A stretch of DNA of 13,085 nucleotides, from NCBI GenBank assembly GCA_035942915.1, contig DASZCR010000110.1:1-13085 (forward strand), in the 5' to 3' direction. Of this stretch, positions 12,672-13,085 are shown piece by piece (positions within the stretch are counted from its first letter, which is position 1; the number at the start of each line of letters is the position of its first letter). The stretch is from DASZCR01 sp035942915 (GTDB lineage: Bacteria > Acidobacteriota > Blastocatellia > Pyrinomonadales > Pyrinomonadaceae). The position numbers and the translations under genes are program-made. Under the pieces are notes generated by a model that had not been told where the DNA came from, searched no databases, and saw only the letters and a program-made list of their open reading frames with translations.

Positions 12672-13085
12672 TCAGGGCGTATCGACCAGATAGCCTGTAA
12701 TGCCGATGTTGAGCGTCACCGTCGCCGTGCTGTCGGAACGCGTCACCTGAAAGTTCACGTCTTTCCCTGCGTCTGCGTACATGCGTAGCGGCTGCGTCAT
12801 GGTGAAACGCTCAAGGCCGGAGAAGGTTCCCTGCGGCGTCAGCACAAACCATGCACGCCCGTTCAACCCGCCGCCCGTCGTCGCCACGCTGAGCGTCACC
12901 TTCTGCCCGACCGGCGTGACCGCGATGGCCGATGCCTGTTCCAACACGAGGCGCTTGCCCAACGGGACTGTGAAGCTGATGTTATCGAGCGGCTCGCCGG
13001 GGTCGAGCGTGAGAACCAGAAACCTCTGATAGGGCTGTTTGGCGTCGTCCGCGCCCTGCGGCGGAGTCGCGGCGGAGGCGTCGGG
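12672..13085 (-). CDS. Beta-rich protein of unknown function, 3' portion (5' end outside the window)
   Basis: The leftward frame is open from the right edge of the window to the TGA at 12672-12674, giving 137 residues. No true start is visible (a TTG at 12962 is internal), so the gene continues beyond the window. The first 16 visible residues are low complexity and Ala/Pro/Asp-rich, like a linker. The rest is a repeating strand pattern suggesting a beta-sandwich: PYQRFLVLTLDPGEPL, then ISFTVPLGKRLVLEQASA, VTLSVATTGG, WFVLTPQGTF, LRMYADAGKDVNFQVTRSD and VTLNIGITGYLVDTP. I do not recognise the family. Its C-terminal domain looks extracytoplasmic, but the signal peptide, if any, lies outside. 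It converges on the sialidase-like gene and shares the hairpin at 12597-12643. Confidence 0.75.
   Translation of the reverse strand, partial: PDASAATPPQGADDAKQPYQRFLVLTLDPGEPLDNISFTVPLGKRLVLEQASAIAVTPVGQKVTLSVATTGGGLNGRAWFVLTPQGTFSGLERFTMTQPLRMYADAGKDVNFQVTRSDSTATVTLNIGITGYLVDTP

Overview
The window reads as ordinary chromosomal DNA of a high-GC, Gram-negative-type bacterium. It holds secreted proteins with N-terminal signal peptides, an envelope-type AbgT transporter, a transglutaminase-like protein and several lineage-flavoured secreted hypotheticals. An acidobacterium (Blastocatellia-like) is my best guess from the style of the unknown proteins, but that is inference and no rRNA or marker gene is present. 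I see no tRNA, rRNA, CRISPR array, transposase, phage gene or plasmid origin.

Layout: (1) 2-535, rightward 3' end of a transglutaminase-like protein with an intact Cys-His-Asp triad. (2) 865-2436, a leftward three-gene signalling block: a PAS protein resembling photoactive yellow protein (PYP) without its chromophore cysteine, then a Crp/Fnr-family regulator, then a stand-alone receiver domain without its phosphorylatable Asp. (3) 2437-3066, a 630-base gene-free stretch with small direct and inverted repeats. (4) 3067-8143, five leftward genes, most or all for exported or membrane proteins: a trypsin-like serine protease, an unknown beta-rich secreted protein, an AbgT-family transporter, a small unknown secreted protein, and an NHL-type beta-propeller with a C-terminal membrane anchor. 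(5) 8144-8615, a divergent regulatory region with an operator-like repeat cluster. (6) 8616-12587, two rightward genes 63 bases apart or less: a secreted protein made of two copies of one beta-rich module, and a secreted protein of about 1030 residues with a sialidase-like (Asp-box) propeller and a helical C-terminus. (7) 12672-13085, a convergent, incomplete leftward gene for a beta-sandwich-like protein.

Gene ends are marked by perfect hairpins without U-tracts (3018-3048, 12597-12643) and by C-rich, G-poor transcript segments, which suggests Rho-dependent or U-independent termination. The most unusual part is the signalling block. Two of its three proteins keep a recognisable fold but have lost the residue that defines the family's classical chemistry: phospho-Asp replaced by Glu, and the PYP Cys replaced by Phe. 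The third is a Crp-type regulator without an evident cAMP-binding signature. They may form a phosphorylation-independent, light-independent sensory switch.
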